Both the position numbers and the translations under genes were made by a program. Of a stretch of 64,000 nt of DNA, positions 52,152 to 61,392 are shown piece after piece. Positions within the stretch are counted from its first letter, which is position 1. Each line of letters begins with the position of its first letter. The stretch is from Marinobacterium alkalitolerans (lineage in GTDB: Bacteria > Pseudomonadota > Gammaproteobacteria > Pseudomonadales > Balneatricaceae), in the NCBI RefSeq assembly GCF_017776525.1, contig NZ_JACVEW010000012.1:1-64000 (forward strand), read 5' to 3'. The notes under the pieces were generated by a model, which was not told the origin of the DNA, searched no databases, and saw nothing but the letters and a program-made list of their open reading frames with translations.

Positions 52152-52227
52152 TCTTCTTATCCTCAGCTTGTGCTTGATTTGCGAGTGGCTGAGAGGCACC
52201 GTTTCAGCGATACCCCTCAGTCTATGG

Positions 52228-53730
52228 TCAGGCGACGCCTTTCCACTTCTTCCATCGCTCCTCGTCCGGCGACCCCTTGATATCCATGTTGTCGGCGCCC
52301 AGGTTCATCTGGTAGTAATCGCGCAGAATGTCCTCGACACCCGGGCCACCGCAGTTGCCCTGGAAGATCTGGTGTACCGGCAGCCAGGACTGAACAAACT
52401 TTTCCGGTTCCTCATCGAAGATGTCCTTACAGCCATCCGAGCAGAAGTGATAGCGCTCGTCCTTGTAGATGGAATCGCGATAGCTGATCTGGGTCGGGTT
52501 ATCCATCTCGGTGAACAGCATCGGGATCTGACAGGTGGTACAGAGCTGAGGCAGTGCCTTGGTGTAGAAACGCTCGCCTTTCGCTTCCATCTCCTTCGCC
52601 AGCTCCCAGCGCGGACGGTAGTACTTGTCGAATGTTTCCGGGTACTTTTCACTGAGCCAATCCAGCTCTTCGTCAGTCGGGATCCAGGTATGGAAACCGG
52701 CGGCATGGCCGTGGGTATAGAAGGTCCACCAGGCCTGATGGGAGATGTGTTCCTTCTCCTTCTCAATCACATCGGCATACTTGGGCATGCGGATGCCGTA
52801 GCGTGCCAGGTCCTTGAACAGGGCGCCGCCGGCTTCCTCGAAGTACACCTCCCAGGCCTCTTTCCAGCTCATCACCTTGTTGGGCAGCATGTAGTCCATC
52901 ATCATCGCCACGATGGTGAGCAGACGGGTGCCACGCCAGAACCACTTGTCGATCCACTTCTGCACGATCGGCACGTTGTCTTCGTGCTGTTCCAGCAGGA
53001 ACTTGATCACTTCCAGGCCCAGCGTCATGTGACGTGCCTCGTCGGACTGAGCCGAGAAACCGAAGGTCACGGTGGCCATGTCGCCGTTGTAGGCAGCTCC
53101 GGACATGAAGGGGACGAACAGCAGGTTGGTCAGCACGTACTCGAAGCTGAAGCCGATCGCGACCATGAACTCGAACGGGCCAGCGGCACGGGCATCGTTG
53201 AAGAACGACTTGGGTACCGAGAGATACCAGACGCGGTCGTGCATGTGTGACCAGTCCTGCAACCCGTCGAAGAACTTGTTGTAGTGGCTCATGGCGTGAA
53301 CCTGGGTCTGCACATGACGCAGTTCATCGATCGACTGCATCTGACAGGCCACACGGGCACCGACACCACCGAACTGACGGCCAGTATGGGCAAAGCCCTG
53401 GAACGCCTGATATTCCAGCGGCGACACGCCGGTCAGGAAGATCTTCAGTGCGTTGACGTAGCGCGGATCAGAGATGTTGAGCTGGCCGTTGTTCTGGGCA
53501 AAGGCATCGAAGATCGCGTACAGCTTGCGCTCTTTCTCGGCCTGATATTTCCAGTAGGCATCCATGGTCAGGCGGAAAGGGTCTTCCCACTTGGACCAGT
53601 CGGTGATCTTGATGCCTTCGAACTCTTCAAACGGAAATGCCTTGCTGCGATCCTGATAGGAGAAATCCCAGTCCAGGTCACGGGTCAGGAGGCGATACTT
53701 GTCTTTGATGTTGAGCTTTTTGGCTGCCAT
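52228..53730 (-). CDS. dmpN: Phenol hydroxylase large subunit P3
   Basis: 500-residue diiron oxygenase subunit that inserts the oxygen atom ortho to the phenol hydroxyl. The two E-x-x-H iron ligand motifs are visible as SIDELRHVQTQ and SDEARHMTLGLEV, with further helix glutamates. Begins MAAKKLNIKDKYRLLTRDLDW, the classic DmpN start, and carries the C-terminal CTTCQIPMLFTEMD cysteine segment and CSDGCKDIFDEEPEKF, a small zinc-finger-like element found in DmpN. About 15 residues shorter than the pseudomonad protein. Works with P1 (dmpL) and P4 (dmpO). Confidence 0.97.
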   Translation of the reverse strand: MAAKKLNIKDKYRLLTRDLDWDFSYQDRSKAFPFEEFEGIKITDWSKWEDPFRLTMDAYWKYQAEKERKLYAIFDAFAQNNGQLNISDPRYVNALKIFLTGVSPLEYQAFQGFAHTGRQFGGVGARVACQMQSIDELRHVQTQVHAMSHYNKFFDGLQDWSHMHDRVWYLSVPKSFFNDARAAGPFEFMVAIGFSFEYVLTNLLFVPFMSGAAYNGDMATVTFGFSAQSDEARHMTLGLEVIKFLLEQHEDNVPIVQKWIDKWFWRGTRLLTIVAMMMDYMLPNKVMSWKEAWEVYFEEAGGALFKDLARYGIRMPKYADVIEKEKEHISHQAWWTFYTHGHAAGFHTWIPTDEELDWLSEKYPETFDKYYRPRWELAKEMEAKGERFYTKALPQLCTTCQIPMLFTEMDNPTQISYRDSIYKDERYHFCSDGCKDIFDEEPEKFVQSWLPVHQIFQGNCGGPGVEDILRDYYQMNLGADNMDIKGSPDEERWKKWKGVA

Positions 53731-53746
53731 TGGGGTTACCTTCTTA

Positions 53747-54016
53747 TTATGAGTTCCAGGTCAGCGTGAGCTGATCATCGTCTTCGTCCACGTTGCCACC
53801 GAGGGTGATCAGGTTGATGTGCAGTTCCTGCACATCCCAATCACGGCCCATCTTCTCTTCGACGGTTTCACGCTTCACGGCCAGAAACCCTTCGGCTTCA
53901 ATCCGTGTCATGGCCGGCATATGAATGACGGTGGCCTCAGGGTTGTCTTCCTCAATGGCTTCAACGATGTAGCGGGATTCATCGTTATCCTGCAGAGCGA
54001 TATACACTTTGGACAT
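53747..54016 (-). CDS. dmpM: Phenol hydroxylase regulatory component P2
   Basis: 89-residue effector protein without cofactor, needed for full activity of the hydroxylase. MSKVYIALQDNDESRYIVEAIEEDN and VIHMPAMTRIEAEGFLAVKRETVEEKMGR are recognisable DmpM sequence. Located between dmpN and dmpL, the conserved order. Confidence 0.95.
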   Translation of the reverse strand: MSKVYIALQDNDESRYIVEAIEEDNPEATVIHMPAMTRIEAEGFLAVKRETVEEKMGRDWDVQELHINLITLGGNVDEDDDQLTLTWNS

Positions 54017-54034
54017 GAGTCAGTTTCCTTGTTG

Positions 54035-55018
54035 TTATTTGATACCGGCCTTGGCGACCCGCTTATCCAGCCCGGCAAGTGCTTCTGCCAGCGCTTCGGG
54101 GCCTACCATCTGCTCAGCCAACGGAGCCAGCGCTTCGGCTGCCTTGCCGCGCCATTTTTCAACCCACTGTGCGAGCAGTGTCTTGTTCTCCTCGGATTCG
54201 GCCACCGCGGTTTTCATCACGGCATCCATCCAGCGGACTTCGTCCTTGTTCCACTGCTGCATGAACTCAGTGAGCATGCCGATATCCTGGGCGCCGGCAT
54301 CCGACAGCTTCTGGTCGAACTGGCGGTACACAAGGTCCGTAACCAGGGCATCGATCACCAGGTTCTGGGCCACCATGACTTCGAACCAGTCCTCGGTCAC
54401 CAGCGTTTCTTCACACAGGGCGCGCAGGCCCTGCCAGATATCGGCGTCCAGCCACTGCTGCTTGGCTTCGGCCAGTGCTTCACCGGTGTTGCCATCCAGA
54501 ATCAGACCGATACGGGACAGGTACTGCGCCATACCCAGCCGGTCCATGCCGTTGAACAGCAACGCCTGAGTAATCGCGGTGCCGTAGCCGTAGGCCGTGC
54601 CGTACATGTTGTTCAGGTTGGCGGTATGCTCCAGGTGCCGCAGCGGCACCAGGAAACGGGTAACCTGCTGGCGAGCGTCCTCACTCAGAAAACGAGCCAG
54701 ATCGCGTTTTTCAAAGAAGCTGTAGTTGCTTTCGGCCACGTCCTGCATTTTGGCGCGCTGCTGCACGTAGGCGCCGTAGTAGAACTGACGCGGATCCTTG
54801 AACGCATACCAGTCGCTCATCACGATGGCCGTACGGCGCGGATCGTTCAGCTCCAGCTCGGGCTGCCACAGCGGACGGTAGTGAAAATTGGTTTCCGACT
54901 GGAGGTCGTAAGTCGCCTCCTGATAGCGAGTCGCTGGCTTGTCACCGAAACGGCGCTCTACATTGGCGTAGGTATTGCGTACCGGTTCCAGCGTGGCGGT
55001 TTTGATCTCTATGGTCAT
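54035..55018 (-). CDS. dmpL: Phenol hydroxylase beta subunit P1
   Basis: 327-residue structural subunit of the hydroxylase, forming the (alpha-beta-gamma)2 complex with DmpN and DmpO. It contains the family pattern NFHYRPLWQPELELNDPRRTAI and YGAYVQQRAKMQDVAESNYSFFEKR, then a ferritin-like fold lacking the iron ligands. ATG 55018 follows GGAA. Third of the cistrons transcribed from the sigma-54 promoter. Confidence 0.95.
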   Translation of the reverse strand: MTIEIKTATLEPVRNTYANVERRFGDKPATRYQEATYDLQSETNFHYRPLWQPELELNDPRRTAIVMSDWYAFKDPRQFYYGAYVQQRAKMQDVAESNYSFFEKRDLARFLSEDARQQVTRFLVPLRHLEHTANLNNMYGTAYGYGTAITQALLFNGMDRLGMAQYLSRIGLILDGNTGEALAEAKQQWLDADIWQGLRALCEETLVTEDWFEVMVAQNLVIDALVTDLVYRQFDQKLSDAGAQDIGMLTEFMQQWNKDEVRWMDAVMKTAVAESEENKTLLAQWVEKWRGKAAEALAPLAEQMVGPEALAEALAGLDKRVAKAGIK

Positions 55019-55045
55019 GGAACTCTTCCCAGGCTGCTGTTGTTG

Positions 55046-55357
55046 TTATTCAGGGGTGCGGTTGTGGTTGTGCGACATCAGCGTCTCTTCGCCGTAACGC
55101 CACTTTTCCATCTCGGCGTCGACAGCCTCAATCTGCTCGGGTGTCATGTGCACAACATCGTTGGCTGCGCAGAACGCCTCAAAAGCGCCCTGCGGCATCA
55201 CCAACTCGACAAACAGGGAGGGGTCGCCAATGGCAAAATCGAACTCGACAAAACGGTCACCCGGCTGACTGCGCACCCGGATATATTTGGTGAGGCGATC
55301 GAAGCCCTGCCGCTTGGGGCGGGAAACGTTACTCGTATGCAGTGAGAGTTTTGTCAT
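55046..55357 (-). CDS. dmpK: Phenol hydroxylase assembly component P0
   Basis: 103-residue protein, first in the operon. DmpK helps assemble the active oxygenase, probably aiding iron insertion, and is not required for catalysis once assembled. Start ATG 55357 (MTKLSLHTSNV) is chosen because GAGG lies 7 nt upstream and it agrees with the family; the open frame upstream of it runs through the promoter and is not translated. The body shows KYIRVRSQPGDRFVEFDFAIGDP. Confidence 0.9.
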   Translation of the reverse strand: MTKLSLHTSNVSRPKRQGFDRLTKYIRVRSQPGDRFVEFDFAIGDPSLFVELVMPQGAFEAFCAANDVVHMTPEQIEAVDAEMEKWRYGEETLMSHNHNRTPE

Positions 55358-55400
55358 TGTTATCCTCTGCTCATCAACGAATCGTGTCGTGATACAGAGG

Positions 55401-55416
55401 AGCAACAGGCGTGCCA
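55401..55416 (-). promoter_or_regulatory. Sigma-54 promoter (Po) of the dmpKLMNOPQB operon
   Basis: On the minus strand TGGCAC-GCCTG-TTGCT, a perfect -24/-12 sigma-54 promoter. The start should lie near 55391, giving a 34-nt leader before dmpK. An IHF consensus and enhancer sites lie upstream at the expected distances, as in the Pseudomonas dmp Po promoter. Confidence 0.92.
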
Positions 55417-55456
55417 AACCAAGTGAAAACGGGTTTAAACTGCCGAAAAAATCCAA

Positions 55457-55469
55457 TAACACATTGATT
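55457..55469 (-). promoter_or_regulatory. IHF site of the dmpK promoter
   Basis: AATCAATGTGTTA on the minus strand is an exact match to WATCAANNNNTTR. It lies at about -66 to -78 relative to the start, where IHF bends DNA between the sigma-54 promoter and DmpR. Confidence 0.7.
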
Positions 55470-55549
55470 TGTAATGAATAAATGAAACGTTTTCCAGGTA
55501 AAAAGCGGCTTCTGAAAACATGTTGCAGAACTTTTATTACAGAGCCTTT

Positions 55550-55565
55550 CTCATGCATTGATCAA
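55550..55565. promoter_or_regulatory. DmpR enhancer half-site, proximal
   Basis: CTCATGCATTGATCAA; the right half TTGATCAA is perfect. Its centre is 31 bp from the strong site at 55581-55596, the same spacing as the pair upstream of the RND operon. About 143 bp upstream of the GG of the sigma-54 promoter. Confidence 0.55.
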
Positions 55566-55580
55566 AAAACACAGGGCTGA

Positions 55581-55596
55581 TTGATCAAATGATCAA
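55581..55596. promoter_or_regulatory. DmpR/XylR-type enhancer site (UAS), strong
   Basis: TTGATCAAATGATCAA is nearly the ideal palindromic DmpR/XylR target (TTGATCAATTGATCAA). It lies about 174 bp upstream of the GG of Po and about 150 bp before the dmpR ATG, so it may also influence dmpR's own divergent promoter. Confidence 0.85.
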
Positions 55597-55745
55597 ACTT
55601 GAGAATAGTGGAAAAATGCAGACTAAGACTTTAGTCTTAATACTCAAAAGACCCCTTCCAAAGCGTTGAAAAATGCTCCATGAATAAAAAAGGACCCGTT
55701 CCCGTTTCGCATCACTGATTCATCAAAGCCGGTATAAAAACAACT

Positions 55746-57461
55746 ATGGCTAACTCACAAACACTCGAATTTCCGGGTATCAACGACCTGTTGTCCCAGA
55801 TACGTTTTGAAAGCGACCAGGGAAAGGTCTGGCTGAACGAACAGCGCATGTTACTGATCCATTCCAGCGTGATGGGCCTGCTGCGCAAGGAGCTGATTGA
55901 AACACTGGGAGTCGAACGCGCGAAAGGATTTTTGATGCGCTTTGGCTACCACTCGGGCTGGAAAGACGCCGAGCTGGTCGACAAGGTTCGGCCCGATATG
56001 AGCAAGAAGGATGCCTTCTTTGTCGGCCCTCAGCTGCACTGCATCAAAGGCATGGTGAACGTAAAACCTGTTTCATTGGATTTGGACGTAGATACCGGCC
56101 ATTTCAATGCAGAATTTGACTGGTTCGACTCATATGAAGCCGATGTGCACATGCAGGATTTTGGCCTTGCACAGGAGCCGATCTGCTGGACCTTGATCGG
56201 TTACGCCAGCGGTTACACAACTTATTTCATGGGCCGTACAACCATCTTCAAGGAGACCCAGTGTTCCGGGATGGGGCATGACCATTGCCACATTCTGGGC
56301 AAGCCTGCCGAGGAGTGGGAAGACCGGGCCGAGCTTGAACGCTACCTGCTGCCGGACCCCATCGCGGACGAGCTTTTCACACTGCAGAGTCAATTGAGTG
56401 AACTGCGTGACAACTTCCGCAGCTCAGGCCAGAGTGAAGACCTCCTGTTCAACTCCGTGGGTCAGTCCGGTGCCTTCAAGAACGTGTGCCAGATGATCCG
56501 ACGCGCCTCTACCAGCCGCGTCACCGTACTCTTGCAGGGCGAAACCGGGGTCGGCAAGGAGATAGTTGCCAGGGGCCTTCATCAAAGCTCAGACCGGGCC
56601 GACAAGCCCTTTGTCGCCGTTAACTGCGCCTGTATTCCCCCAGATCTGATTGAAGCGGAACTCTTTGGCGTCGAGAAGGGAGCTTTCACGGGGGCGACCC
56701 AGTCGCGTGAAGGCAAGTTTGAGCGTGCCCATGGCGGCACGATTTTTCTGGATGAGGTGATCGAACTTTCCCCTCGTGCCCAGGCCAGCCTGCTGCGAGT
56801 GCTGCAGGAGAGTGAAATGGAGCGTGTGGGCGATACCCGCACCCGCCGTATCGACGTGCGCGTTGTGGCAGCCGCCAACGAAGACCTTGAGCAGGCCGTC
56901 AGCGACGGCAAGTTCCGTGCAGACCTCTATTACCGGCTCAATGTCTATCCGGTGCATGTTCCCCCACTGCGTGAGCGCACCGAAGACATTCCGCTGCTGG
57001 TAAACCACTTTCTGGAGAAATACCACACCCTCTACAACAAGCGCACTCTGGGTGTATCCGATATGGCGATGCAGGCGCTGATGCGCTACAAATGGCCCGG
57101 AAACATCCGCGAGCTGGAAAACATGATCGAGCGCGGTGTGATTCTCACTGACAACAACCACACCATCGACCTCGACGCCTTTTTCCCCTCGCTTTCGGAG
57201 CCCACTCACCCGCTGAACAGTATCAACCGACAGGGTGTGTTGGCCCAGCAGATCGCCAGCGAGGCGCCTTCTCAGACCGGTTCTCGCCAGGAGCTATGTG
57301 ATCAACTGCTGGACGAAGACTTCAGCCTTGAGCAGATGGAAGAGCAGCTGATCAGGAGCGCCATGGAGCGAGCCGATGGCAATGTGTCACAGGCTGCACG
57401 CCTGCTGGGCATGACACGCCCTCAACTGGCCTACCGTTTGAAGAAGCTGGAAACCGCGTAA
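55746..57461 (+). CDS. dmpR: Sigma-54-dependent phenol-responsive activator DmpR
   Basis: 571-residue bacterial enhancer-binding protein. The N-terminal sensory (XylR_N and V4R) half spans about 1-210, with [15 protein letters not shown] and [25 protein letters not shown] linker of about 20 residues leads to the AAA+ domain with Walker [17 protein letters not shown], the sigma-54 contact GAFTGA ([17 protein letters not shown]) and ELFG. The C-terminal Fis-type helix-turn-helix ends [23 protein letters not shown]. Direct binding of phenol relieves repression of the ATPase. Divergent from dmpK and convergent with dmpI. Confidence 0.96.
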   Translation: MANSQTLEFPGINDLLSQIRFESDQGKVWLNEQRMLLIHSSVMGLLRKELIETLGVERAKGFLMRFGYHSGWKDAELVDKVRPDMSKKDAFFVGPQLHCIKGMVNVKPVSLDLDVDTGHFNAEFDWFDSYEADVHMQDFGLAQEPICWTLIGYASGYTTYFMGRTTIFKETQCSGMGHDHCHILGKPAEEWEDRAELERYLLPDPIADELFTLQSQLSELRDNFRSSGQSEDLLFNSVGQSGAFKNVCQMIRRASTSRVTVLLQGETGVGKEIVARGLHQSSDRADKPFVAVNCACIPPDLIEAELFGVEKGAFTGATQSREGKFERAHGGTIFLDEVIELSPRAQASLLRVLQESEMERVGDTRTRRIDVRVVAAANEDLEQAVSDGKFRADLYYRLNVYPVHVPPLRERTEDIPLLVNHFLEKYHTLYNKRTLGVSDMAMQALMRYKWPGNIRELENMIERGVILTDNNHTIDLDAFFPSLSEPTHPLNSINRQGVLAQQIASEAPSQTGSRQELCDQLLDEDFSLEQMEEQLIRSAMERADGNVSQAARLLGMTRPQLAYRLKKLETA

Positions 57462-57471
57462 GCAGACCATC

Positions 57472-57499
57472 GCCGGGCAGCCCTTGCCCGGCCTTTTCT
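57472..57499 (+). terminator. Terminator of dmpR
   Basis: GCCGGGC (57472-57478), loop AGCCCTT, GCCCGGC (57486-57492), then CTTTTC. Located 10 bp after the dmpR stop on the plus strand. Confidence 0.8.
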
Positions 57500-57536
57500 C
57501 ACCTCTGCCTTCTCCACCACACCGTTTCTGAGTGAC

Positions 57537-57561
57537 AAAAAAGCCCGCCATAAAGGCGGGC
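57537..57561 (-). terminator. Terminator of the dmpCEFGHI operon
   Basis: On the minus strand GCCCGCC, loop TTTAT, GGCGGGC, then TTTTTT (57542-57537). It lies 39 bp after the dmpI stop and ends the lower-pathway transcript, preventing read-through into dmpR antisense. Confidence 0.9.
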
Positions 57562-57600
57562 ACAAGAGACTGACAATGAGAGTAGAGCAATGGGCCGCGC

Positions 57601-57792
57601 TTAGCGCCCCAGTTTTTTGGCGGACTGGCCACCAATACCGAAATGCTGCTTGGGCATCTCGGTAATCATCACCCGGACATTAGCCTCGGGTGAATCCAGT
57701 GAGCGAGCAATCGCGCTGGTGACTTCAGCGATCAACTGCTCTTTCTGCTCATCCGAGCGCCCTTCCATGATATGGATTTGAGCGATGGGCAT
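57601..57792 (-). CDS. dmpI: 4-Oxalocrotonate tautomerase
   Basis: 63-residue enzyme converting 2-hydroxymuconate (4-oxalocrotonate enol) to the keto form. It forms a hexamer; the catalytic Pro1 appears as [12 protein letters not shown] after Met removal, with the second conserved arginine near [18 protein letters not shown]. Last gene of the lower operon. Confidence 0.94.
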   Translation of the reverse strand: MPIAQIHIMEGRSDEQKEQLIAEVTSAIARSLDSPEANVRVMITEMPKQHFGIGGQSAKKLGR

Positions 57793-57806
57793 GGCACACC
57801 TCCCTC

Positions 57807-58613
57807 TTAAGCAAACTTGCCGCTCAAGGTCCCAAGGCCCTGGTAACGCACGGTGAAGGCGTCACCCTTGTTCACCTGTACCGCAGCGGTGATTGCACCG
57901 ATCATAATGAAGGTGCCCGCAGGCAGGCTTTCGCCGCGCTCGCCCATCATGTTCGCCAGCATCGCCACGGAGGCCGCCGGATGACCCAGCACGGCAGCAC
58001 CTGCACCGGTCTGAACGACCTCACCGTTGATTTCCATCACCACACCCAGATTTTTCAGGTCCAGGTCAGCGATATCGGCCATCTGACCACCGGTCATGAA
58101 GCGGCTTGAAGAGGAGTTGTCGGCAATCACGCTCTTGAGATCGAACTTGAAGTCCTTGTAACGGGAATCGATCACTTCCACCGCCGGCATGACAAAGTCA
58201 GTTGCACGCAGCACATCACCGATATGCACACCCGGACCTTTCAGTTCGTCTTTCAGCACGAATGCCAGCTCGGCTTCGATTTTGGGGTGAATCAGCTCGT
58301 CGAATTTGAACTCACCGCCCTCAGGCACGCTGAAGTAGTCGGCCAGAAAGCCGTAGCAGGGCTGCTCAACCCCCATCTGTGCCATTTTGGCCCAGGAGGT
58401 CAGGCCCATTTTCATACCGACGATCTTGTTGCCACGCTCTTCCTTGCGGCGACGAATCTCCCACTGGATATCAAACGCATCCTTGTAGGTCATCTGCGGG
58501 AAGTCATCAGTGATCTTGGTGATCTCGTAGGCTTCCAGCTCAGCGTTTTCACAGTGGATTGCCAGCTCTGCAATCTGAGATTGAGTCAGCTTGTTTTCGT
58601 ATGCTTCAGCCAT
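57807..58613 (-). CDS. dmpH: 4-Oxalocrotonate decarboxylase
   Basis: 268-residue metal-dependent decarboxylase yielding 2-oxopent-4-enoate. It belongs with the hydratase DmpE to the fumarylacetoacetase-like family and they usually act as a complex: [20 protein letters not shown] and [20 protein letters not shown] are shared motifs. Start ATG 58613 follows dmpG directly, with a 1-bp overlap, indicating coupling. Confidence 0.93.
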   Translation of the reverse strand: MAEAYENKLTQSQIAELAIHCENAELEAYEITKITDDFPQMTYKDAFDIQWEIRRRKEERGNKIVGMKMGLTSWAKMAQMGVEQPCYGFLADYFSVPEGGEFKFDELIHPKIEAELAFVLKDELKGPGVHIGDVLRATDFVMPAVEVIDSRYKDFKFDLKSVIADNSSSSRFMTGGQMADIADLDLKNLGVVMEINGEVVQTGAGAAVLGHPAASVAMLANMMGERGESLPAGTFIMIGAITAAVQVNKGDAFTVRYQGLGTLSGKFA

Positions 58614-59641
58614 TAGATCAGCCCCTTGTCTTTCGCCATGGTCAGTGCCAGGTCTTCAATCATGTCTTCCTGCCCGCCGACGGTGCCGCGGCGGCCCAGT
58701 TCCACCAGAATGTCGCGCGCCGAGATGCCGTACTTCTTCTCCGCACGCTGGGCAAACAGCAGGAAGGAGGAGTACACACCGGCGTAGCCCAACGTCAGCG
58801 CATCGCGGTCCACGCGGATCGGCTGATCCATGATCGGGAACACCCGGTCTTCGGCCACATCCATGATCTTGTACAGGTCGATACCGGTCTCCACGCCCAT
58901 GCGGTCCAGCACGGCACAGAACACCTCCAGCGGCGTGTTGCCTGCACCGGCACCCAGGCCCGCAACCGAGCCGTCAATGCGTGAAGCGCCCGCTTCGATG
59001 GCTGCAAGGGAGTTGGCGATCGCCATGCCCATGTTGTGGTGGCCGTGGAAGCCGATCTCGACACTGCTCGGCAGTTCGGCACGCAGCAGGCCGATCTTGG
59101 CAGTCACTTCATCCGGCAGCATGTAGCCGGCAGAGTCGGTGGCGTAGATGCAGTTGGCACCGTAGCTGACCATCAGCTTGGCCTGTTCCAGGATCTTCTC
59201 CGGGCTGACCATGTGGGCCATCATCAAAAAGCCGACGGTGTCCATTTCCATCTTGGCGGCCATGCCGATGTGCTGTTCGGACACATCCGCTTCGGTGCAG
59301 TGAGTCGCCACACGGATGGTGGAAACACCGCAGTCTTTCGCCATCTTCAGGTGATCGACCGTACCGATCCCCGGCAGCAGCAGCGCGGAGATTTTGGCGT
59401 TTTTCATTTTCGGCACCACGGCGTTGAGGTATTCCTCGTCGCTGTGGGCCGGGAAGCCGTAGTTCACGGACGCACCACCGAGGCCATCCCCGTGGGTGAC
59501 TTCGATCAGCGGCATGCCCGCTTCGTCCATGCCGGTGGCGATGTTGACCATTTCGTCCAGACTGATCTGGTGACGTTTGGCGTGCATGCCGTCACGCAGA
59601 GACATATCGTGCAGCGTGACTTTCTTACCGTTCAGGTTCAT
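58613..59641 (-). CDS. dmpG: 4-Hydroxy-2-oxovalerate aldolase
   Basis: 342-residue TIM-barrel aldolase that splits 4-hydroxy-2-oxovalerate to pyruvate and acetaldehyde. [18 protein letters not shown] carries the catalytic base region; [23 protein letters not shown] binds the divalent metal (HxH). Acetaldehyde is passed through a channel to DmpF, which is encoded by the next gene upstream, 14 bp away. Confidence 0.97.
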   Translation of the reverse strand: MNLNGKKVTLHDMSLRDGMHAKRHQISLDEMVNIATGMDEAGMPLIEVTHGDGLGGASVNYGFPAHSDEEYLNAVVPKMKNAKISALLLPGIGTVDHLKMAKDCGVSTIRVATHCTEADVSEQHIGMAAKMEMDTVGFLMMAHMVSPEKILEQAKLMVSYGANCIYATDSAGYMLPDEVTAKIGLLRAELPSSVEIGFHGHHNMGMAIANSLAAIEAGASRIDGSVAGLGAGAGNTPLEVFCAVLDRMGVETGIDLYKIMDVAEDRVFPIMDQPIRVDRDALTLGYAGVYSSFLLFAQRAEKKYGISARDILVELGRRGTVGGQEDMIEDLALTMAKDKGLI

Positions 59642-59655
59642 GTGTCTTTCCTCCG

Positions 59656-60567
59656 TTAGCCACGCTCAGGCAAAGTGATGGTGCCGTTGACCGCTTCTTC
59701 CGCGAACATTTCAGCGGTGCGCAGACCGGCTGCAGTCATGATGTCCAGGTTGCCGGCGTACTTGGGCAGGAAATCGCCCAGCCCTTCCACTTCCATGAAG
59801 CAGGAGACGCGGTTGCCGTCGAACACCGGACCGTTCACCAGGCGGTAGCCCGGCACGTACTTCTGCACCTCTTTCACCATCTGGTGAACGGATTCGGTGA
59901 TGGCGGCCTGATCCGGCTCGCCTTCGGTCAGGCAGTGGATGGTGTCACGCATGATCAACGGCGGCTCGGCCGGGTTGATGATGATGATCGCCTTGCCACG
60001 CTTGGCACCGCCCACCTTCTCCACGGCACCGGCGGTGGTGCGGGTGAACTCGTCGATGTTCTGGCGCGTGCCCGGACCGACCGAGCGGGACGAGACGGTG
60101 GCGATGATTTCGCCGTACTCTACCGGCTGTACACGGGAGACTGCCGCCACCATCGGGATGGTCGCCTGGCCACCGCAGGTGACCATATTGACGTTCAGCT
60201 CCAGGTTCTTGGCGTGTGCTTCCAGATTCACCGGTGGCACGCAGTAGGGGCCGATGGCGGCCGGGGTCAGGTCGACCATGATCACACCCAGCTCGTTCAG
60301 CTTGCGGCTGTTCTCGGCGTGGACATAGGCGGAGGTGGCATCGAAGGCCACGCGGATGTCATCTTCGATCACGTGGGGCAGCAGACCGTCCACGCCGGTG
60401 GCGCAGGTCTTGATACCCATCTGTTCTGCACGCTTGAGGCCTTCAGACTCGGGGTCGATACCGACCATCCAGACCGGCTCGATCCACTCGGAGCGCTGCA
60501 TTTTCATCAGCAGGTCGGTGCCGATGTTGCCCGGGCCGATAATGGCCGCTTTCAGTTTCTTGCTCAT
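59656..60567 (-). CDS. dmpF: Acetaldehyde dehydrogenase (acylating)
   Basis: 303-residue CoA-acylating dehydrogenase turning acetaldehyde into acetyl-CoA. [16 protein letters not shown] is the NAD-binding loop, the catalytic cysteine is in [15 protein letters not shown], and the C-terminal part shows [19 protein letters not shown]. It works as a complex with the aldolase DmpG. Length fits the family (about 300-310). Confidence 0.97.
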   Translation of the reverse strand: MSKKLKAAIIGPGNIGTDLLMKMQRSEWIEPVWMVGIDPESEGLKRAEQMGIKTCATGVDGLLPHVIEDDIRVAFDATSAYVHAENSRKLNELGVIMVDLTPAAIGPYCVPPVNLEAHAKNLELNVNMVTCGGQATIPMVAAVSRVQPVEYGEIIATVSSRSVGPGTRQNIDEFTRTTAGAVEKVGGAKRGKAIIIINPAEPPLIMRDTIHCLTEGEPDQAAITESVHQMVKEVQKYVPGYRLVNGPVFDGNRVSCFMEVEGLGDFLPKYAGNLDIMTAAGLRTAEMFAEEAVNGTITLPERG

Positions 60568-60597
60568 TCTTCTTATCCTGTAATCAACTTGGGCTGA

Positions 60598-61383
60598 TCA
60601 GACAAAACGGACAGACGCACTGCCGATGCCACCGATGCTGACGCTCATGAAGTCACCGGCCTGTACCGGCTCCAGCGGCACCAGTGAACCGGACAGAATC
60701 ACTTCACCGGCCTTCAACGGGATACCGAACTCGCCCAGCGTATTGGCCAGCCAGGTGACACAGTTCACCGGGCTGCCCAGTGCTGCGGCGCCAGCACCGG
60801 TGCTGATAATGGAGCCGTTCTTCTCCACCACCATGCCGCAGGTCGCCAGATCCACCTTGCGCGGATCCACGGCACGGTCGCCCAGTACGAACAGGCCACA
60901 GGAGGCGTTGTCTGCTACGGTGTCCTGAATCTTGATCTGCCAGTTTTCGACGCGGGAATCGACCACTTCGAAGCACGGCAGCACGCAGTCAGTTGCGGCC
61001 AGGACATCGGCCGCCGTAATACCCGGCCCCATCAGATCCCTTTTCAGAATGAAGGCGATCTCTCCTTCAGCTTTCGGCTGCATCAGGCGCTCGGAGATCG
61101 GCATCTCTTCGCCCTGGCTGAACGCCATCTTGTCGGTGAGGTAACCGAAGTCCGGCTGGCCCACGCCGAGCATGTTCTGCACCGCCTTGGAGGTCAGGCC
61201 GATCTTCTTGCCAATGATCTTTTCACCGGACTCGATGCGACGCTCCAGCATGCGCAGGGAGATGTTGTAGGCATCTTCAATGGTGATATCGCTGAAACGC
61301 TCGGTCAGCGGACGTACCGGCGTGCGTTCCAGCATCGCCGTGTACAGCTCGTCACCACATTGTTGAATCAGTTGCTTGTCCAT
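60598..61383 (-). CDS. dmpE: 2-Oxopent-4-enoate hydratase
   Basis: 261-residue hydratase producing 4-hydroxy-2-oxovalerate, the substrate of DmpG. Family motifs: EKIIGKKIGLTSKAVQNMLG, PKAEGEIAFILKRDLMGPGI, DCVLPCFEVVDSRVENWQIK, then AALGSPVNCVTWLANTLGEFG. Related to DmpH and probably complexed with it. Situated between dmpC and dmpF. Confidence 0.95.
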   Translation of the reverse strand: MDKQLIQQCGDELYTAMLERTPVRPLTERFSDITIEDAYNISLRMLERRIESGEKIIGKKIGLTSKAVQNMLGVGQPDFGYLTDKMAFSQGEEMPISERLMQPKAEGEIAFILKRDLMGPGITAADVLAATDCVLPCFEVVDSRVENWQIKIQDTVADNASCGLFVLGDRAVDPRKVDLATCGMVVEKNGSIISTGAGAAALGSPVNCVTWLANTLGEFGIPLKAGEVILSGSLVPLEPVQAGDFMSVSIGGIGSASVRFV

Positions 61384-61392
61384 CGTCTGTCC

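Noticed and set aside
52160-52222. CTGAGAGG-type sequence resembling a thiamine riboswitch core
   Set aside because: It lies in the dmpN-dmpO gap on the strand opposite the operon, with none of the other riboswitch elements and no thiamine gene.
53819-55345. 508-codon open frame on the plus strand
   Set aside because: It lies antisense to dmpL, dmpM and dmpK, whose families are certain. Its translation has no recognisable domain and is a by-product of codon bias.
55358-55558. Upstream extension of dmpK to 55558
   Set aside because: The extension passes through the sigma-54 promoter, so it would not be transcribed; the ATG at 55357 has a good ribosome site and matches the family.
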